From Thiohalocapsa sp963704155 (GTDB lineage: Bacteria; Pseudomonadota; Gammaproteobacteria; Chromatiales; Chromatiaceae), in NCBI GenBank assembly GCA_963704155.1, contig CAVPHF010000039.1, positions 124,001 through 188,000 of the forward strand: DNA of 64,000 nucleotides, in the 5' to 3' direction. Positions 25,195-33,629 of this stretch are shown here, in pieces. The translations under genes and the position numbers were made by a program. The notes beneath the pieces are model-generated. The model was given only the letters and a program-made list of their open reading frames with translations. It did no database searches and was not told the origin of the DNA. Position 1 is the first letter of the stretch, and every line of letters starts with the position of its first letter.

Positions 25195-25482
25195 ATGGCG
25201 GAAACCATCGACGAACTGACCGTCACCTATGTCGAAGGCGGCATCGAGACGACGAAGGAACTGGACAAGGTCGTGCTCTCAAAGGGCAGCTGGACGACAA
25301 TCCTGTACCGCTATCAGGACTGGGACCGCGCCAAGGAGGACTATGGCCCAGAGCGTTTCACCATCCGCCGCTACCAGAAGCGCGGGGGTGAATACCGGCA
25401 GCAATCGAAATTCAACATCTCCAGCCGCGCCCAGGCGCAAGCCCTGGTGGAAGCCCTGCAGGGCTGGCTGAAGGCTGACTGA
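25195..25482 (+). CDS. Conserved small hypothetical protein
   Basis: 95 residues, no signal or membrane helix. The pattern TYVEGGIETTKELDKVVLSKG ... WTTILYRYQDWDRAKEDYGP and FTIRRYQKRGGEYRQQSKFN resembles a family of small beta-rich proteins that I have seen in sulfur-cycle bacteria, but the function is unknown to me. The ribosome binding site GGAGAGCTGT precedes the ATG. It lies 30 bases after the ankyrin gene and 16 before the SDR gene, so it is probably part of a transcription unit with them. Confidence 0.7.
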   Translation: MAETIDELTVTYVEGGIETTKELDKVVLSKGSWTTILYRYQDWDRAKEDYGPERFTIRRYQKRGGEYRQQSKFNISSRAQAQALVEALQGWLKAD

Positions 25483-25498
25483 CGCGGGGGATGCCAGG

Positions 25499-26248
25499 AT
25501 GACCGATATAACCGGCCGCGTCGCGGTCATCACCGGCGGCAGCCGTGGACTGGGTGCTGGAATGGCGCGGCTGTTCCTCGACCGGGGTCTGCGAGTCGCC
25601 GTCTGCGCCCGATCCCGGCCGGACTTCTCCGATGGCATGCACTGCATCAGCCGCTCTGTCGACGTCACAGACGTCAAGGCCGTAGACGCCTTCTGCGCAG
25701 AGACGGCGAACCGCTTCGGACGGATCGATCTGTGGATCAACAACGCCGGGCTGCTGGCCCCGATCGGGCCGCTGCGCGACAACGACCCGGCCGCGTTCGC
25801 CCAACACATGGCGGTCAATGTAGTCGGTGTATTCCAGGGCAGCCGAGCCTTCATACGCCAGGCACGCGGTCAGGACCAGGGCGACGGCCGGGGCGTGCTG
25901 ATCAATATTAGCTCCGGCGCTGCGCGAAACGCCTATGCCGGCTGGTCGGCCTATTGTGCCGGCAAGGCCGCGGTCGAGCGCATGAGCGAGGCGATTGCGC
26001 TGGAGGAAGCCGAACAGGGTCCACGTGTGCACGCGGTCGCGCCGGGCATCATCGACACCGAAATGCAGTCCATGATCCGTGACTGCACACCGGATCAGTT
26101 TCCGAAGGTACAGAAGTTCCTGGATCTGAAGCAGGACAACGCTTTCAGCAGCCCGGCCTTCGTCGCCGAACGCCTGCTCGAATTGGCGTTCGACCCCGCG
26201 CATCACACCGACGACGTGCTCGTCTCATTACCGCGTCCGGCCGGTTGA
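25499..26248 (+). CDS. SDR-family oxidoreductase
   Basis: 249 residues, classical short-chain dehydrogenase/reductase. The cofactor motif TGGSRGLGAG, the structural NNAG, the catalytic Ser in ISSGAARNAY and YCAGK (Tyr-x3-Lys) are all present, followed by VAPGIIDTEMQ. An Arg/Ser after the cofactor strand (CARSRPD) suggests NADP preference. The substrate is unknown. The ribosome binding site GGGGATGCCAGG precedes the ATG. It is the last gene before ppsR; a link to pigment metabolism is possible but unproven. Confidence 0.85.
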   Translation: MTDITGRVAVITGGSRGLGAGMARLFLDRGLRVAVCARSRPDFSDGMHCISRSVDVTDVKAVDAFCAETANRFGRIDLWINNAGLLAPIGPLRDNDPAAFAQHMAVNVVGVFQGSRAFIRQARGQDQGDGRGVLINISSGAARNAYAGWSAYCAGKAAVERMSEAIALEEAEQGPRVHAVAPGIIDTEMQSMIRDCTPDQFPKVQKFLDLKQDNAFSSPAFVAERLLELAFDPAHHTDDVLVSLPRPAG

Positions 26249-26310
26249 CCGGTTCGATGCACAGGACGACCGAGCGACGGGCATCTCTTGCGCAGCCGAC
26301 GCGCGAGCTT

Positions 26311-26382
26311 TGTCTTGACAAAACGACCTCTGTGTTCCTTATAAGACCATCCGCATCCTCCGGTTGTGTTATAGTTAGTACC
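26311..26382 (+). promoter_or_regulatory. Three TGT-N12-ACC sites over the ppsR promoter
   Basis: TGT at 26311, 26331 and 26365 are each followed after exactly 12 bases by ACC (26326, 26346, 26380). The PpsR/CrtJ consensus is TGT-N12-ACA, so each site has one change at the same position. The first overlaps the -35 box and the second the -10 box of the promoter. Autoregulation by PpsR is the natural reading. Confidence 0.5.
26315..26344 (+). promoter_or_regulatory. Sigma-70 promoter of ppsR
   Basis: A perfect -35 box TTGACA (26315-26320) and TTATAA (26339-26344) are separated by 18 bases, or by 19 if TATAAG is taken as the -10 box. The spacing and match are good for a strong vegetative promoter, 121 bases before the ppsR start codon. 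Confidence 0.65.
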
Positions 26383-26464
26383 TAGTAGCTTTACTGATAA
26401 TGACGAATCCAGGCCAGGTTTCATGCTGGCCTTCTAACTGTGGCCAATGCAAGCAGGTTATGCC

Positions 26465-27913
26465 ATGGACCTGTTGATCGCCGAACCCGATATCACCCTT
26501 CGTCTCGACGCAACTGGCGTGATACGTGATGCCCGCGTAGCCAACAGCGTTGCCGGGGAGCGGATCGAGGATTGGATCGGCGTCGATTGGAGCGCGACCG
26601 TCGGCGACGACACGCGCGAAGCCTTGGATCGGCTGTTGGCGACGGTATTCGACGCCGGCTCCGCGGCATCTGGACAGATCGCTCAGCGCTTTCCGAGCGG
26701 GCTCCTGCTTCCGGTGGAATACACGGCAGTGCGGCTGGACGCCAATCAGGGGCTGATTGCCGTGGGCAGGCAGCTGCGCGCGGTTGCCGATCTCCAAGGG
26801 CGATTGCTGGATGCCCAACGCACGATGGAGCGGGATTACTGGAAATTGCGCCAGGTAGAAACCCGCTACCGGATGCTGTTCGAGGCGGCGAACGACGCGC
26901 TCGTCACGCTTTCCAATGCCGATCTGCGCGTGCTCGAGGTCAACCCGGTTGCCGCCGAACTCCTTGAAATGAACCCGCGGCAGCGCGCCGCCGCGCGCGG
27001 CACTGACCCTCGGGATTGGCTTCGAATCGAGGCCCGCGACGAGTTCGATCGATTACTCGAACAGGTTCGCGAGCGAGGCAGCACCCCCGCCGTCGTGTTG
27101 GCCCTGGGCGGAGGACGGCCCTCCTGCCTGGTGCGCGGGTCGCTGGTTGGCGTCGACAAGGACGCTATCTTGGTCCTGCAGCTAGCGCCGATGACGAACG
27201 CTAGCGGCACCGGCAATGACAGGCCATACGCGACCAAAGGGAATGGCAATGGCGCTGCGGCTGCCGAGGTGGCAGAGCGCGAGCTGACGCGCCAGCAAGC
27301 GTCGCTGATCGAGCGTTGCCCAGACGGCTATCTGATCATCGACCGCGGCGGGCGCATCCTGCGCGCCAACGCGGCCTTTGTCGAGATGGCCCAGGTCGGT
27401 TCAGAATCAGCGCTGCTCGGCGAAAGCTTCGGGCGCTGGTTGGCGAGCCCGGGCGCCGATTTCGCCGTGTTGCTAGCAAATCTCGAGCGTTTCGGCAGCG
27501 TTCGGATGTTCTCGACCCGCGTCCGCGGCGCACTCGACAGCGAGGTGGATGTCGAGATCTCGGCAACAGGCAACACCGAGCATGGCGCGGATGTGATCGG
27601 CCTAGTCGTTCGCGACGTCGGTCGGCGGCTAGCGTCGCCGGCGCCAGAGCCATCCGGCGCGGGTCCGTTGGCGACATCACCGGAGACATTGACGTCCCGG
27701 CTTGGCAAGACGCCATTACGGACGCTTGTCGAGGAGGCGGTTGCAGAGGTAGAGCGTCATTATCTGACCGCGGCCCTTGAGCTGACCGGCGGCAATCGCA
27801 GCGCCGCGGCTCAGTTGCTCGGCATCAGTCGCCAGAGCCTGCACAGTAAGCTGATACGCCTAGGCTTGTCCGGGCTGCCATTGGGTGGTTTGCCGCGGCA
27901 ACCGCGGCATTAG
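26465..27913 (+). CDS. ppsR: Photosynthesis gene repressor PpsR/CrtJ
   Basis: 482 residues. Three PAS-type regions are visible: an N-terminal one (about 1-115), PAS1 (about 135-240, FEAANDALVTLSNADLRVLE), and PAS2 (about 280-390, RCPDGYLIIDRGGRILRANA). The C terminus is a Fis-type helix-turn-helix (TAALELTGGNRSAAAQLLGI, RQSLHSKLIRLGL). PpsR represses bacteriochlorophyll, carotenoid and light-harvesting genes under aerobic or bright conditions. The start at 26465 has AGCAGGT upstream; 26447 is an alternative six codons longer. The Cys pair used for redox sensing in Rhodobacter CrtJ is not obvious. It is the best evidence for a phototrophic host. Confidence 0.88.
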   Translation: MDLLIAEPDITLRLDATGVIRDARVANSVAGERIEDWIGVDWSATVGDDTREALDRLLATVFDAGSAASGQIAQRFPSGLLLPVEYTAVRLDANQGLIAVGRQLRAVADLQGRLLDAQRTMERDYWKLRQVETRYRMLFEAANDALVTLSNADLRVLEVNPVAAELLEMNPRQRAAARGTDPRDWLRIEARDEFDRLLEQVRERGSTPAVVLALGGGRPSCLVRGSLVGVDKDAILVLQLAPMTNASGTGNDRPYATKGNGNGAAAAEVAERELTRQQASLIERCPDGYLIIDRGGRILRANAAFVEMAQVGSESALLGESFGRWLASPGADFAVLLANLERFGSVRMFSTRVRGALDSEVDVEISATGNTEHGADVIGLVVRDVGRRLASPAPEPSGAGPLATSPETLTSRLGKTPLRTLVEEAVAEVERHYLTAALELTGGNRSAAAQLLGISRQSLHSKLIRLGLSGLPLGGLPRQPRH

Positions 27914-27983
27914 GCGTTTTCGGTCGAACCTCACACAGCTCGTCGTTTGCTGACGGCCACCTTCATTGTTGGATCAGCAGTGG

Positions 27984-28409
27984 TCAGAACTTGGTGACGA
28001 TGAGGTCGACCCCGTCTTCTGGACCCAGATCGAAGGTATTTCCGCTTACTTGCACAACGCTGCCGATCTGCTCCGCAACGAAGGCAGGATCGGCGGCAGC
28101 GTTTATCACCAGCCCGTTGCCCTGCCCGTCGGCGATCACCAGCGATGCCGCATCGGGACGCGACACCGAGATGCCTTCAGACGGCGACAGCACCACGAGG
28201 TGGGCGTTGAGGAAATGGACCTCCAGCGATGAGGGATCACGATTCGCCTCGACGAACGCCTCGGCGGTTCCGACCGCACCGGACGTCACCCGCCCAACCA
28301 GCGCTGTCGCGGTCGCCCTCGCCTTGGCCGCAATCTCGCGCGCCTTCTCGCTTTCGGCCGCTTCCTTGATGGGGGCAAGCGCCTTGTCTAACTGCTCTTT
28401 CCAGTTCAC
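27984..28409 (-). CDS. Hypothetical helical/beta protein
   Basis: 141 residues. The N terminus (about 1-55) is a charged amphipathic helix (WKEQLDKALAPIKEAAESEK, AREIAAKARATATALV) and the C terminus is beta-rich (LEVHFLNAHLVVLSPSEGIS, GLVINAAADPAFVAEQIGSV). It has a GTG start with a very strong ribosome binding site, AGGAGGTAAAG, and no signal peptide. I do not recognise a family; the helix recalls phasins or apolipoprotein-like proteins but is too short to say. It is convergent with ppsR. Confidence 0.65.
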   Translation of the reverse strand: MNWKEQLDKALAPIKEAAESEKAREIAAKARATATALVGRVTSGAVGTAEAFVEANRDPSSLEVHFLNAHLVVLSPSEGISVSRPDAASLVIADGQGNGLVINAAADPAFVAEQIGSVVQVSGNTFDLGPEDGVDLIVTKF

Positions 28410-28501
28410 CTTTACCTCCTAGAAACACTTCTGACACGGATACAATCAGGCCGCAGACATCATTCTAGCCCAGCGTCGAGAAAACGGCCGCAAAGATTCA
28501 A

Positions 28502-28542
28502 AGGGCCGGTGCGCACGAAAACCTTCGTGTACGGCCGGCCCT
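28502..28542 (-). terminator. Hairpin terminator after tsaC
   Basis: The arms AGGGCCGG (28502-28509) and CCGGCCCT (28535-28542) pair with their flanks, and CACGAA and TTCGTG close the inner stem around a short loop. On the minus strand it follows the tsaC stop by about 20 bases and is trailed by TTTG. This is a plausible intrinsic terminator. Confidence 0.6.
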
Positions 28543-28564
28543 GACGTCGTGCAAAACGCCGGGC

Positions 28565-29182
28565 TCAGCCACGCAGCACACGCCCGCTGCACCCGTCGCG
28601 AATAGTGGACGGACGAGCGTTGCCACCGCAGCACCCGACAACGATCAAATCAGGATCGGGATTGAGCTGGAGGCGCACGCCCAAGGCGCTGCGGACAGCC
28701 CCGTGTCCACTGAGGTTGGCGCTGGTGGATACCAGCGCGCCGCCGCCAAAGCGCGCCCAGGCCCGGCACAAGGCCGCCGCAAGCGGATGCGCCGTCACAC
28801 GTACCGCAAGCGTGTCGTAGCGCCCGGTGAGCCAGCGAGGGATATCGGCACGCGCCGGTAGCAGCCAGGTGTTGGGGCCCGGCCAGCTGCGGTGAATCTC
28901 GGCCATGCGGCGGGAGCCGAGTGGCTCGACGAAGGGCGCGATGGCACTGAAGTCTGCGGCGATCAGAATCAGGCCCTTGTCTTCGGAGCGGCCCTTGATG
29001 GCCAGAAGGCGTCGCACCGCGTCGGCATCAAGCGGATCGCAGCCGAGCCCATAGACGGCCTCGGTGGGATACGCAACCACGGCGCCTGCGGCGATCGCGC
29101 CAGCCGCCCGCCGCAGACCGTGCGGCGAGCCGCCGACGGCGACAGGCCGGCGCGCATCAGCTTTCTGCAGCGACCGCTTCAT
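28565..29182 (-). CDS. tsaC: L-threonylcarbamoyladenylate synthase TsaC
   Basis: 205 residues, YrdC/Sua5 family. TsaC makes threonylcarbamoyl-AMP from Thr, bicarbonate and ATP for t6A37 modification of tRNA. Key blocks: VVAYPTEAVYGLGCDPLDAD, IKGRSEDKGLILIAAD, WPGPNTWLLPA, and ALVSTSANLSGHGA. Unlike Sua5 it lacks the second domain. The ATG at 29182 overlaps the topA end by 26 bases and has a perfect ribosome binding site GGAGGAGG, so start and coupling are certain. Confidence 0.93.
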   Translation of the reverse strand: MKRSLQKADARRPVAVGGSPHGLRRAAGAIAAGAVVAYPTEAVYGLGCDPLDADAVRRLLAIKGRSEDKGLILIAADFSAIAPFVEPLGSRRMAEIHRSWPGPNTWLLPARADIPRWLTGRYDTLAVRVTAHPLAAALCRAWARFGGGALVSTSANLSGHGAVRSALGVRLQLNPDPDLIVVGCCGGNARPSTIRDGCSGRVLRG

Positions 29183-31475
29183 CCGCCTCCTCCGCGGCCG
29201 CGCTATAGCCGCACTCCTTCTGCGGGCAGACCTTTTGCGCGCCCTTGCTCTTTGTCACCTTCAGCGTCAAGACCGGCCAGCTGCAATTCGGGCACGGCTC
29301 GTCAAGCGGCTCATTCCAGAGCGCATAATCGCACTTCGGATAGGTAGAACAGGAGAAAAAGATCTTGCCGCGACGGGACTTCTTCTTCTGTAGGGTGCCC
29401 TTGCGGCACTGCGGACAGCTGATGCCGGTGTCCTCGGGCTTCTCCAGCGGCTCGATGAATCTGCACTTGGGATAGGCGGTGCAGCCGATGAACTTGCCGT
29501 AGCGCCCACGCTTGACGGCGAGTTCCGAGCCACACTCGGGGCAGCCACGGCCTGCGACTATCTCAGGCTCATCGGCGTCGGCCTTGTCGGCATTCAGATC
29601 GCGTGTGTAATCGCACTCCGGGTAGCTGGTGCAACCGATGAAAAGCCCATTGCGACCCAAGCGCTTGGAGAGCTGGCCACCACACTTCGGGCATTTTTCG
29701 TCGATCATCTCCTGGGTCACATCGCTGCGCTGAACGTGTTCCTCGGTGTGGTCGATGCGGTCCTTGAACGGCTTCCAAAAGTGTTCCAGTAACGGTATCC
29801 AGTCTTCTTCGCCGCGTGAGACGGCGTCCAGTTCGTCCTCCAGCCGGGCGGTAAAGTCGTAGTCGACGTAGGACGTGAAATGCTCGGTCAGGAATTTGTT
29901 GACGACACGGGCCACGTCCGTGGGCGTGAAGCGCTTTTTGTCCAGCAGCACGTATTCGCGCTCTTGCAGCGTCGAGATGATGGAGGCGTAGGTGGACGGG
30001 CGGCCGATGCCATATTCCTCCAGCGCCTTGACCAGCGATGCCTCTGTGTAGCGTGGAGGCGGCTCGGTGAAGTGCTGCTCGGGCCGGATGGCGAGCAGGT
30101 CGACCTGATTGCCTTCCTCAAGGTTCGGCAGCATGCGCTCCTCGTCGTCGTCGGCCGACTTGGCATCGTCTCGGCCTTCGAGGTAGACGGCCATGAAGCC
30201 GGGCTCGGCAACCGTGGAACCGGTCGCGCGGAAGCGATTTCCAGCACCGGCGCCGAGGTCGATGGAGACCTGGTTGAGGAGCGCATGCGCCATCTGGCAA
30301 GCGACGGTGCGCTTCCAGATCAGCTCGTAGAGCCGGAACTGGTCCTTGCTCAGGTGCGCCTCGATCTCCTTGGGGATGTGGCGGATGGACGTCGGGCGCA
30401 CGGCCTCATGCGCCTCCTGGGCATTCTTGGACTTGGTCTTGAACATGCGCGCCTGGGGCGGCAGGTGGTCGGCGCCGTAGCGCTCTCCGATGTAATCCCG
30501 CAGTTCGGCGATGGCCTCTTGGGCCAGGTTGACCGAGTCGGTGCGCATGTAGGTGATGAGGCCAATCCCTCCGCCACCGATATCGACTCCCTCATACAGC
30601 TGTTGCGCGGTGCGCATCGTGCGCTGCGCCGTGAAACCAAGCTTGCGCGCGGCTTCTTGCTGCAGCGTCGAGGTGATAAAGGGCGGCGCCGGGTTGCGCT
30701 TGCGCTGTTTTCGCTCCACGCGCTCAACGGTCAATTTGCCCCTGGCGGCCTTGAGAAGGGCCTGCTCGACCTGGCGCGCGCGCGCCTCGTCGGTGATACT
30801 GAATTGCTCGACCTTGTCTCCATCGACCTCAATCAACTTGGCCGCGAACGGCTTGCCGCCATCGCCGGGCTCACCCTGGGCATCGGCCTCGATGCTCCAG
30901 TATTCGCGCCGCTCGAATGCCTCGATCTCCAGCTCACGCTCGACGATCAGGCGCAGCGCTGGGCTCTGCACACGACCTGCCGATAGCCCGCGGCGCACCT
31001 TCTTCCAGAGCAGCGGAGACAAATTGAAACCCACAAGATAATCCAAGGCGCGCCGCGCCTGCTGGGCATTGACCAGATCAAGCGACAGCTCGCGAGGATG
31101 CGCAACGGCGTCCTGCACCGCGCGCTTCGTGATCTCGTTGAAGACCACCCGATAAACCGGCCGATCGCCGATCTGCTTGCGTTTTGCGAGCAGCTCGAAC
31201 AGGTGCCATGAGATAGCCTCGCCCTCGCGGTCGGGATCAGTAGCCAGGTAGAGGGCACCAGCCTTTTTCAGCAACTTGGAGATGACCTGGACGTGCTTCT
31301 CGTTGCGGTCGATGATTTGATACTTCATCTCGAACCCGTGCTCCGGGTCCACAGCGCCCTCCTTCGGCACCAGATCACGAACATGGCCGTAGGAGGCGAC
31401 GACCTCGAACTCGGGGCCGAGGTACTTCTTGATGGTCTTTGCCTTGGCGGGGGATTCGACGACGACGAGATTCAT
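29157..31475 (-). CDS. topA: DNA topoisomerase I
   Basis: 772 residues. Type IA topoisomerase that relaxes negative supercoils. It has an N-terminal Toprim domain (MNLVVVESPAKAKTIKKYLG) and the active-site Tyr at about residue 309 in LITYMRTDS, then four C-terminal zinc ribbons (CPKC...C, CPECG, CPQC, CPNC). A start at 31475 is favoured by GAAAGG upstream and by the conserved N terminus; a longer frame to 31565 is non-conserved. The tail ends SAAAEEADEAVAAES. The gene is coupled to tsaC. Confidence 0.95.
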   Translation of the reverse strand: MNLVVVESPAKAKTIKKYLGPEFEVVASYGHVRDLVPKEGAVDPEHGFEMKYQIIDRNEKHVQVISKLLKKAGALYLATDPDREGEAISWHLFELLAKRKQIGDRPVYRVVFNEITKRAVQDAVAHPRELSLDLVNAQQARRALDYLVGFNLSPLLWKKVRRGLSAGRVQSPALRLIVERELEIEAFERREYWSIEADAQGEPGDGGKPFAAKLIEVDGDKVEQFSITDEARARQVEQALLKAARGKLTVERVERKQRKRNPAPPFITSTLQQEAARKLGFTAQRTMRTAQQLYEGVDIGGGGIGLITYMRTDSVNLAQEAIAELRDYIGERYGADHLPPQARMFKTKSKNAQEAHEAVRPTSIRHIPKEIEAHLSKDQFRLYELIWKRTVACQMAHALLNQVSIDLGAGAGNRFRATGSTVAEPGFMAVYLEGRDDAKSADDDEERMLPNLEEGNQVDLLAIRPEQHFTEPPPRYTEASLVKALEEYGIGRPSTYASIISTLQEREYVLLDKKRFTPTDVARVVNKFLTEHFTSYVDYDFTARLEDELDAVSRGEEDWIPLLEHFWKPFKDRIDHTEEHVQRSDVTQEMIDEKCPKCGGQLSKRLGRNGLFIGCTSYPECDYTRDLNADKADADEPEIVAGRGCPECGSELAVKRGRYGKFIGCTAYPKCRFIEPLEKPEDTGISCPQCRKGTLQKKKSRRGKIFFSCSTYPKCDYALWNEPLDEPCPNCSWPVLTLKVTKSKGAQKVCPQKECGYSAAAEEADEAVAAES

Positions 31476-31828
31476 AGCGGCCTTTCGGGGAAGATCGGCG
31501 GGCGTTGCGGAGATACGAACCGCGGGAGTTGCACCAAGGTAGGGATCAAAGCGGGCCGCGGTCAAGGGGCATGACCAGGAAAATGCATCGAAGAGAGAGT
31601 AGGCGAGACGTCGACGCGGCCGCGGCGCATTCCTCTGCCTCGTTGGTAAGCGTCGCCCGGAATGTCAGATTGCCGACCAGGCAGAGGGGGCGTATTCGCC
31701 CGAACTTACAGGGACACCTGCAGAAAAACCAGGGGCGCTCACCGGGCTAGTGTTCGGAACGGTCTAACTCCCGGACACCTGCAGGAACTCCGTCCACTCT
31801 TCCTCGACACCAGCCCCTCGCCCCTCCC
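31476..31828. other. 353-base intergenic region with a 12-base direct repeat
   Basis: This lies between smg and topA on the minus strand and must hold the topA promoter. GGACACCTGCAG occurs at 31712-31723 and again at 31773-31784, 61 bases apart. No coding frame or RNA was recognised. Three of the flanking bases of the repeat also agree (CCxGGACACC), so a shared origin is possible. Confidence 0.5.
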
Positions 31829-32305
31829 TCAATGCAGATAGACCGGCTGATCGCCGTAGACCAGGTCTTCCATCTGGCTCAATGCGGACTCGCGGCCGGG
31901 ACGATTCATCAGCACCAGCAGCACGATCCATTTCAGTTCGTCGACAGAGACCGCGACCTGGTCGATCGCCACCGCGCGATCGATGACCAGTTCACGGCTG
32001 AGCGGGTCGAGAATGCCGCTCTGCTCCAGGAACAACAGCAGGCCGCGCGCGTCGATATCGAGCTTATGGCATTCGGCCTCGGTGTAGATTCGCGTCGCCG
32101 CGGTCCCGCGCGGCTGGTAATGGGTGCTCTCCATACGGCTGGCCAACTCGTCAAGCCAGGCCAGGGCCTGGGTGATATCGCCGCTGGAAAAGCCGGCCTG
32201 CGACAACTCGGTCTCGAGTTCACCCTGATCAACCAGCGCGCGCGACTCCCCATCCATGTAATTCTCGTACAGGTAGATTAGGACATCGACCATGTTTTCG
32301 TACAT
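31829..32305 (-). CDS. smg: Smg family protein (DUF494)
   Basis: 158 residues with the DUF494 pattern: MYENMVDVLIYLYENYMDGE at the N terminus, ELETELSQAGFSSGDI, ARGLLLFLEQSGILDPLSRE, and VDELKWIVLLVLMNRPG. The protein is soluble. Smg is found next to dprA in many gammaproteobacteria; it has been described only as a conserved protein of unknown function. The ribosome binding site GAGGTTGATGC precedes the ATG. It is downstream of dprA by 121 bases. Confidence 0.9.
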   Translation of the reverse strand: MYENMVDVLIYLYENYMDGESRALVDQGELETELSQAGFSSGDITQALAWLDELASRMESTHYQPRGTAATRIYTEAECHKLDIDARGLLLFLEQSGILDPLSRELVIDRAVAIDQVAVSVDELKWIVLLVLMNRPGRESALSQMEDLVYGDQPVYLH

Positions 32306-32426
32306 GCATCAACCTCGGCAGTGGCCATGCGCCGCGCAATCGATCGGCAACGGGCGGTCGGCGGCATTATAGGCCGGTGTCTGCGGGCGCCGCTGACCTT
32401 TTGTCGTTCGATTGCGACGCGAGTCG

Positions 32427-33583
32427 CTAGCCGCCGCGCAGGCTGTACCTGCCGCCGGAATGCGATACCACCCGCCCTTCCAATTCCAACAACAGCAGCA
32501 TCGACGAGACCGCCTGCGCCGACAGACCGGAGCGGGCAATCAGTTCGTCAGGCGCTGTTGGGTCGTGACCCATGCACGCGAGCAGACGCTGATAGCCCGG
32601 GTCGTCGCCACTCGCTTCGCCGGTTTCGTTGGATGACGGCGGTACATCGAACGACGGCGCACCGGCCCGCTGCCTGTCAACCGTCGGCTCGTCCACGAAA
32701 CGCCTCAACTGTGGGCAGAGTTCCTCCAGAATCTGATCGGCCGCATCGACCAGCTTCGCTCCCTGACGGATCAACGCATGACAGCCCCGTGCCAAGGGAT
32801 TGTGAATCGACCCGGGACTGCGAATACCTCACGCCCCTGCTCGGCCGCGTAGCGCGCGGTGATCAAGGAGCCGCTGTTCGGTGCCGCCTCCACCACCAGG
32901 GTTCCGAGACTGAGTCCGCTGATGAGCCGGTTACGACGAGGGAAGTGGCTCGCGTGCGGACCGATGCCAGGCCGAAACTCCGTCACTAGCGCACCGCTGC
33001 CGGCGATGCGCCGTGCCAAGTCGCGATGGGCTGCCGGGTAGACGCGGTCCGGTCCGGTGCCGAGCACGGCGATCGTACGCCCCACCTCCAAGGCGCCAGC
33101 GTGCGCCGCGCCATCGATTCCAACCGCGAGGCCACTGGTAATGATAAGGCCGACCCCAGCGAGATAGCGGGCATAGTCTCGCGCCGTCTCGATACCACCG
33201 ACGGTTGGATTCCGGCTGCCGACGATGGCGATCTGAGGCTCGCCCAGCAAATCGACCTGGCCGCGCACGAAGAGCAACGACGGCGGAGCATCGAGCTGCC
33301 TTAGCTGACATGGGTAGCGCGGGTCATCGAGCGTCAAGATCACAGCACCCGGCTGAGCGGCCCATTCCAGCACCGCATCGATCGCCGCATGGTCCGGGCG
33401 CTGCAACGCATTGATCGCCTTCGCACTCAAGCCAGCCTCACGCAGTGCATCAGGCCCAGCGGACAGGATCCTAGCAACAGAGCCGAAGCGCTCCAGCAAT
33501 CCGGCGCAGGTTCGCGACCCAATCCCGGGCGCCAGGGTCAGGCTCAGCCAATCACACAGCTGCTGCTGGCGCGGATCAGTCAC
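32427..33583 (-). pseudogene. dprA: DNA processing protein DprA, frameshifted
   Basis: DprA loads RecA onto incoming single-stranded DNA during transformation. The N-terminal part (33583 to about 32811) is a normal DprA: SAM-like domain, then the Rossmann fold with IVGSRNPTVGG, SGLAVGIDGAAHAGAL and FPRRNRLISGLSLGT. After EVFAVPG the frame turns into RFTIPWHGAVMR and stops at 32771. In the next frame the expected continuation SIHNPLARGCHALIRQGAKL runs on to the winged-helix C terminus ending at 32427. One base is missing near 32811, in a CCCGGG run, so the join is a single-base frameshift. It may be real or a sequencing error. Confidence 0.88.
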
Positions 33584-33629
33584 CGGGGCACACCTGCGCC
33601 GCGTGCACTCGCCAGCACGCTAGGCGTCA

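Noticed and set aside
26249..26464. Exact PpsR site TGT-N12-ACA
   Set aside because: Not found; only TGT-N12-ACC occurs, so it is reported as a variant rather than a consensus match.
29880..30986. 368-residue open frame on the plus strand
   Set aside because: It is fully antisense to topA, which has intact motifs throughout; long antisense frames are expected in GC-rich DNA.
32427..32795. Separate 122-residue gene after dprA
   Set aside because: It is the frameshifted C-terminal part of dprA, beginning inside the conserved NPLARGCHALIRQG segment.
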